This document shows, piece after piece, positions 61,651 to 64,000 of a stretch of DNA of 64,000 bases. Position 1 is the stretch's first letter. Every line of letters starts with the position of its first letter. Source of the DNA: Isochrysis galbana (taxonomy: Eukaryota; Haptophyta; Isochrysidales; Isochrysidaceae); the NCBI GenBank assembly GCA_018136815.1, contig CM030937.1, positions 1,166,253 through 1,230,252 of the forward strand. The letters run 5' to 3'. Below the pieces are notes generated by a model. It was not told where the DNA came from and did not search any database. It saw only the letters and a program-made list of their open reading frames with translations. The position numbers were made by a program, and so were the translations under genes.

Positions 61651-63504
61651 CTACTCGAGCTTGGGCCTAACTTGAGTGTGCACCGCCATGCGCACCACGG
61701 GGGCTCGTTGTCGGCCTGGGATGCACACCACGGCGAATCTTTGAGGTGAAGCGAGCTGCTCCGTGCGCAGTTTACGCAGCCCACCGAGTCGCCCGAGAAA
61801 CGTAGCGCCACGTATACCAACGGCTCCAATTCTAGAGAGCGTTTTACGCCGACTGGACGCCGCCTTCGCGGCCAATGCTTCAGACGAGTCGGCCGAGCTG
61901 ACCTTTGCTGCCAGTGCGAACCCACCCCGCAGGTGTCTTATCACGGAAGAGATTCGCTCTTGCTCGGCAAATAATAGAAGAGCGAGTCCAAATCGGGCGG
62001 TGGACGCTTGTCGCAGGACGAACGCTGCAACAAGCAGCGAAACTGCGACGAGCCTCACAACGGCAACGGAAAGGATTGAAGCAAAAGTGCGCGGACGTGT
62101 TGCAAGCAGCGCATCTGAAATATCGAGCGCATAGAAACCCCGCGCGACCCCACGCTCCACACCGCCAAAGAGGAGGAGAGTACCACCTTTCTCGCCGGCA
62201 GAGCCTTCTTCCCTGTTTGTGCCACTGGCGAGGCTGGGAGGGACGCAAACGAGGGTGTGCTTGTGCCGTGCGCAAGGCAACGCTCCACCGGTCCCAGCGG
62301 CCGTAACCCGGCGCCACGCCCAGCCGCGCAAAATGCCATCGCCGGCGGCAACCTGCGCGCCCTTAGAATCGCTTATCACAATATTTGCCCTATTGACTTG
62401 CATCGGGTGAGCCTTTGCGTCACCCATGTCATCCTCGGCTTCCAAATTCATGACTCCAGCTTCCTTTGTGGAGACCTGCTCACATGTGTCCTCGACTGCA
62501 CCCTCGCTCGATGAACCTGAAGACACCTCTTGGGCGTCATTCTGCCTTTCGAGAATATAGAGTTCATCAGAGAAGCTGCCTCCTTTGCAACCGCCGTGCA
62601 CCCATAGCCGTCCAACACCATCTAGGGTGGCCGCGTGGCCGAAGACGCCGCCCACTGGCCCATTCCCCTGCGCCTCCACCCTTTCCCACACTGCCACATC
62701 AGGGACATCCGATCCGGAAGCCGGCATCAGCCGGAGAATCCACAGGTCATTGTGTGTTATGTCAGCATCCGTGGCCTCGTCTATGGAGTATCCACCATAC
62801 ACCAGCATCCCTCCGCCCAAATTGGCATAGGTAGTGACCGAGCTACCGCTCTTCTCGCTGACTTCCGCATCTTCAGAGGCTCCGGCCACTCGGCTGCTGA
62901 CCCACGCAGCGCAGTGCATGCACCGCGCTGGCGGTTCTGCATCACCTGTGCCCCCGAGTGACGGACTTGTGACGAGCTTCCGCCAAGTCCACGTGCGCGT
63001 GTCAAGCGCGTAGGTGTCGGAGCGCTGTGCCTTGCCATCGAAGCCCCCAAAGACGAGGATGGTTGTCCCATCAGGGCAGAGGACGGCGGTGTGCCCGTCG
63101 CGCGCAGCGGGCAGCGGGCCAGCCACCTCGATCTGACGCCATGAGGACGGCTCGTCTGTGCTGTTGGAAGTGGGAGCGTACTCGAGCACATGGACGTCGT
63201 TGAGGAACTTGCCGTTGTAGCCGCCAAAGATGACCATCTGCCCATCAGCAGTCATTGTGGCAGAATGTCCCTCGCGCTTTGGGGGCGCGTCCGGCAGCTT
63301 GATCTGAGCCCACTCGGAGCGGCCAATGTGGAAGCGAAAGAGGTGGTTGACTGGGTCGAACATGTTGCCTCCGAAAAGGAGCATCGTGCCGTGAAGGGGT
63401 GCGAGCGCAGCAGAGTGGCTATGCCTGGGCGCAGGCCAGCTGCCGTTGGCGGAGAGCTCGATCCAGCCGGCCAGCGCGGCGGCAAGCACCGATGCAAACA
63501 GCAT
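61651..63504 (-). CDS. Kelch-repeat single-pass membrane protein
   Basis: The gene is intronless and encodes 617 residues from the ATG at 63502-63504, chosen because it gives a signal peptide (MLFASVLAAALAGWIEL); the frame is open about 45 codons further upstream. Kelch blades are clear: HSHSAALAPLHGTMLLFGGN, EGHSATMTADGQMVIFGGYN, DGHTAVLCPDGTTILVFGGF, GGGMLVYGGY, FGHAATLDGVGRLWVHGGCK and a last GGTLLLFGGVERG, giving about six blades. A spacer rich in Ser/Glu (VSSGSSSEGAVEDTCEQ) precedes the last blade. One membrane segment (VVRLVAVSLLVAAFVL, residue about 510) and a basic cytoplasmic tail of about 95 residues follow. It is probably a type I membrane receptor or adhesion-like protein with a lumenal propeller (inference). 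Confidence 0.85.
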   Translation of the reverse strand: MLFASVLAAALAGWIELSANGSWPAPRHSHSAALAPLHGTMLLFGGNMFDPVNHLFRFHIGRSEWAQIKLPDAPPKREGHSATMTADGQMVIFGGYNGKFLNDVHVLEYAPTSNSTDEPSSWRQIEVAGPLPAARDGHTAVLCPDGTTILVFGGFDGKAQRSDTYALDTRTWTWRKLVTSPSLGGTGDAEPPARCMHCAAWVSSRVAGASEDAEVSEKSGSSVTTYANLGGGMLVYGGYSIDEATDADITHNDLWILRLMPASGSDVPDVAVWERVEAQGNGPVGGVFGHAATLDGVGRLWVHGGCKGGSFSDELYILERQNDAQEVSSGSSSEGAVEDTCEQVSTKEAGVMNLEAEDDMGDAKAHPMQVNRANIVISDSKGAQVAAGDGILRGWAWRRVTAAGTGGALPCARHKHTLVCVPPSLASGTNREEGSAGEKGGTLLLFGGVERGVARGFYALDISDALLATRPRTFASILSVAVVRLVAVSLLVAAFVLRQASTARFGLALLLFAEQERISSVIRHLRGGFALAAKVSSADSSEALAAKAASSRRKTLSRIGAVGIRGATFLGRLGGLRKLRTEQLASPQRFAVVCIPGRQRAPVVRMAVHTQVRPKLE

Positions 63505-64000
63505 GGTGGTGCCCACCCTCCCTTCTTTCCTCCTTGCCTCCCTCCCGCACGAGCGTGCGCCGAGCCAGCCGGGGAAGGGAGAGGCCGACGACGAGCGACG
63601 GGCGGCGCGGCCTCTCTCCCGCGCGCCGCTACACCGCACCGCACCGCACCCCTTCCCTCGCTATCCCATCCCCACCTAGGGATACTAACTGCTGCTACAT
63701 TTTTACTTCTACTACTACCCTACTAGCGGAAATCAGAGCCACGGGTGTGGTGTGACTAGTAAATGTTTTTCCTTCATCCCCATTCTCCATCGACATCGAC
63801 ACACCATGACAAGTAGGAGACATCCAAATTTTTCGACACACAGGGCACAGGGATGGTGAGAGATGAGCATGAGAGGGAGTCAACCTGAGATTTATTGGAG
63901 AAGCTCGCAGGCGCTAGAAATCGTGGGAGGTGTACTGTGGGCAGGGTATGCAAAGCAGAACATGCCGAAGATGCGCAAAGGCAGATTCTGCACATCCACA
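63505..64000. other. Upstream region of the kelch gene and window end
   Basis: It holds GC-rich leader sequence to about 63680. From 63681 to 64000 I see no gene that can be supported. Confidence 0.4.

Overview
The window is nuclear DNA of a eukaryote, most likely a unicellular alga with a red-type secondary plastid (haptophyte or stramenopile). It is GC-rich, its genes have no introns or a few short GT-AG introns (84 to 294 bp), and several host proteins start with signal-like sequences. The HIT-family protein at 3257-3868 has a signal peptide that ends ...ALA followed by FP, the junction typical of secondary-plastid precursors. The lineage is inferred; no rRNA or organelle marker is present.

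Host genes, left to right: a NEK-like kinase fused to WD40 repeats (1-2038, minus, cut by the window edge); a HIT protein (minus); an FAD amine oxidase (plus); a divergent pair of 2-oxoglutarate oxygenases (TPR-PhyH, minus, and a prolyl-hydroxylase-like protein, plus); a secreted PLA2-like protein (plus); a WDR54-like propeller (plus) converging on a large cPLA2/patatin-like lipase (minus); a 2049-residue protein joining Sfi1-type Trp repeats to RCC1 repeats (plus); a tail-anchored FKBP-TPR immunophilin reconstructed from four exons (minus); an RluA pseudouridine synthase with a C-terminal cold-shock domain (plus); an LCM-family methyltransferase (plus); and a kelch-repeat membrane protein (minus). 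The functions are mixed, and I see no operon-like pathway apart from the two divergent oxygenases.

About a third of the window is mobile DNA. One LINE family is present as two long copies (49188-52740 plus; 38566-42064 minus). Both keep ORF1 and the C-terminal, zinc-knuckle part of ORF2 but lack the endonuclease and reverse-transcriptase core, with different breakpoints. Several 5'-truncated or inverted fragments of the family lie at about 4.3, 12.3, 19.1, 37.8 and 54.3 kb. A SINE-like family of about 940 bp has four copies, one with a 17-bp target-site duplication and all with a conserved hairpin. A 766-bp non-autonomous element with exact target-site duplications sits at 45129-45894. A Ty3/gypsy chromovirus (56423-60954) has lost gag, protease and RT, carries a truncated 5' LTR, and is inserted into a SINE-like copy. 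A candidate solo LTR (54600-56049) is nested in a LINE tail.

Other structure: a 35-unit, 17-bp minisatellite at 6154-6747 that is open in several frames on both strands, a block of GTATAC-rich palindromic repeats at 4.8-5.5 kb, and many C/G homopolymers and pyrimidine-rich leaders. The most unusual host features are the domain fusions (kinase-WD40, Sfi1-RCC1, RluA-cold shock) and a 126-bp intron made of two tandem copies of one unit of about 63 bp.
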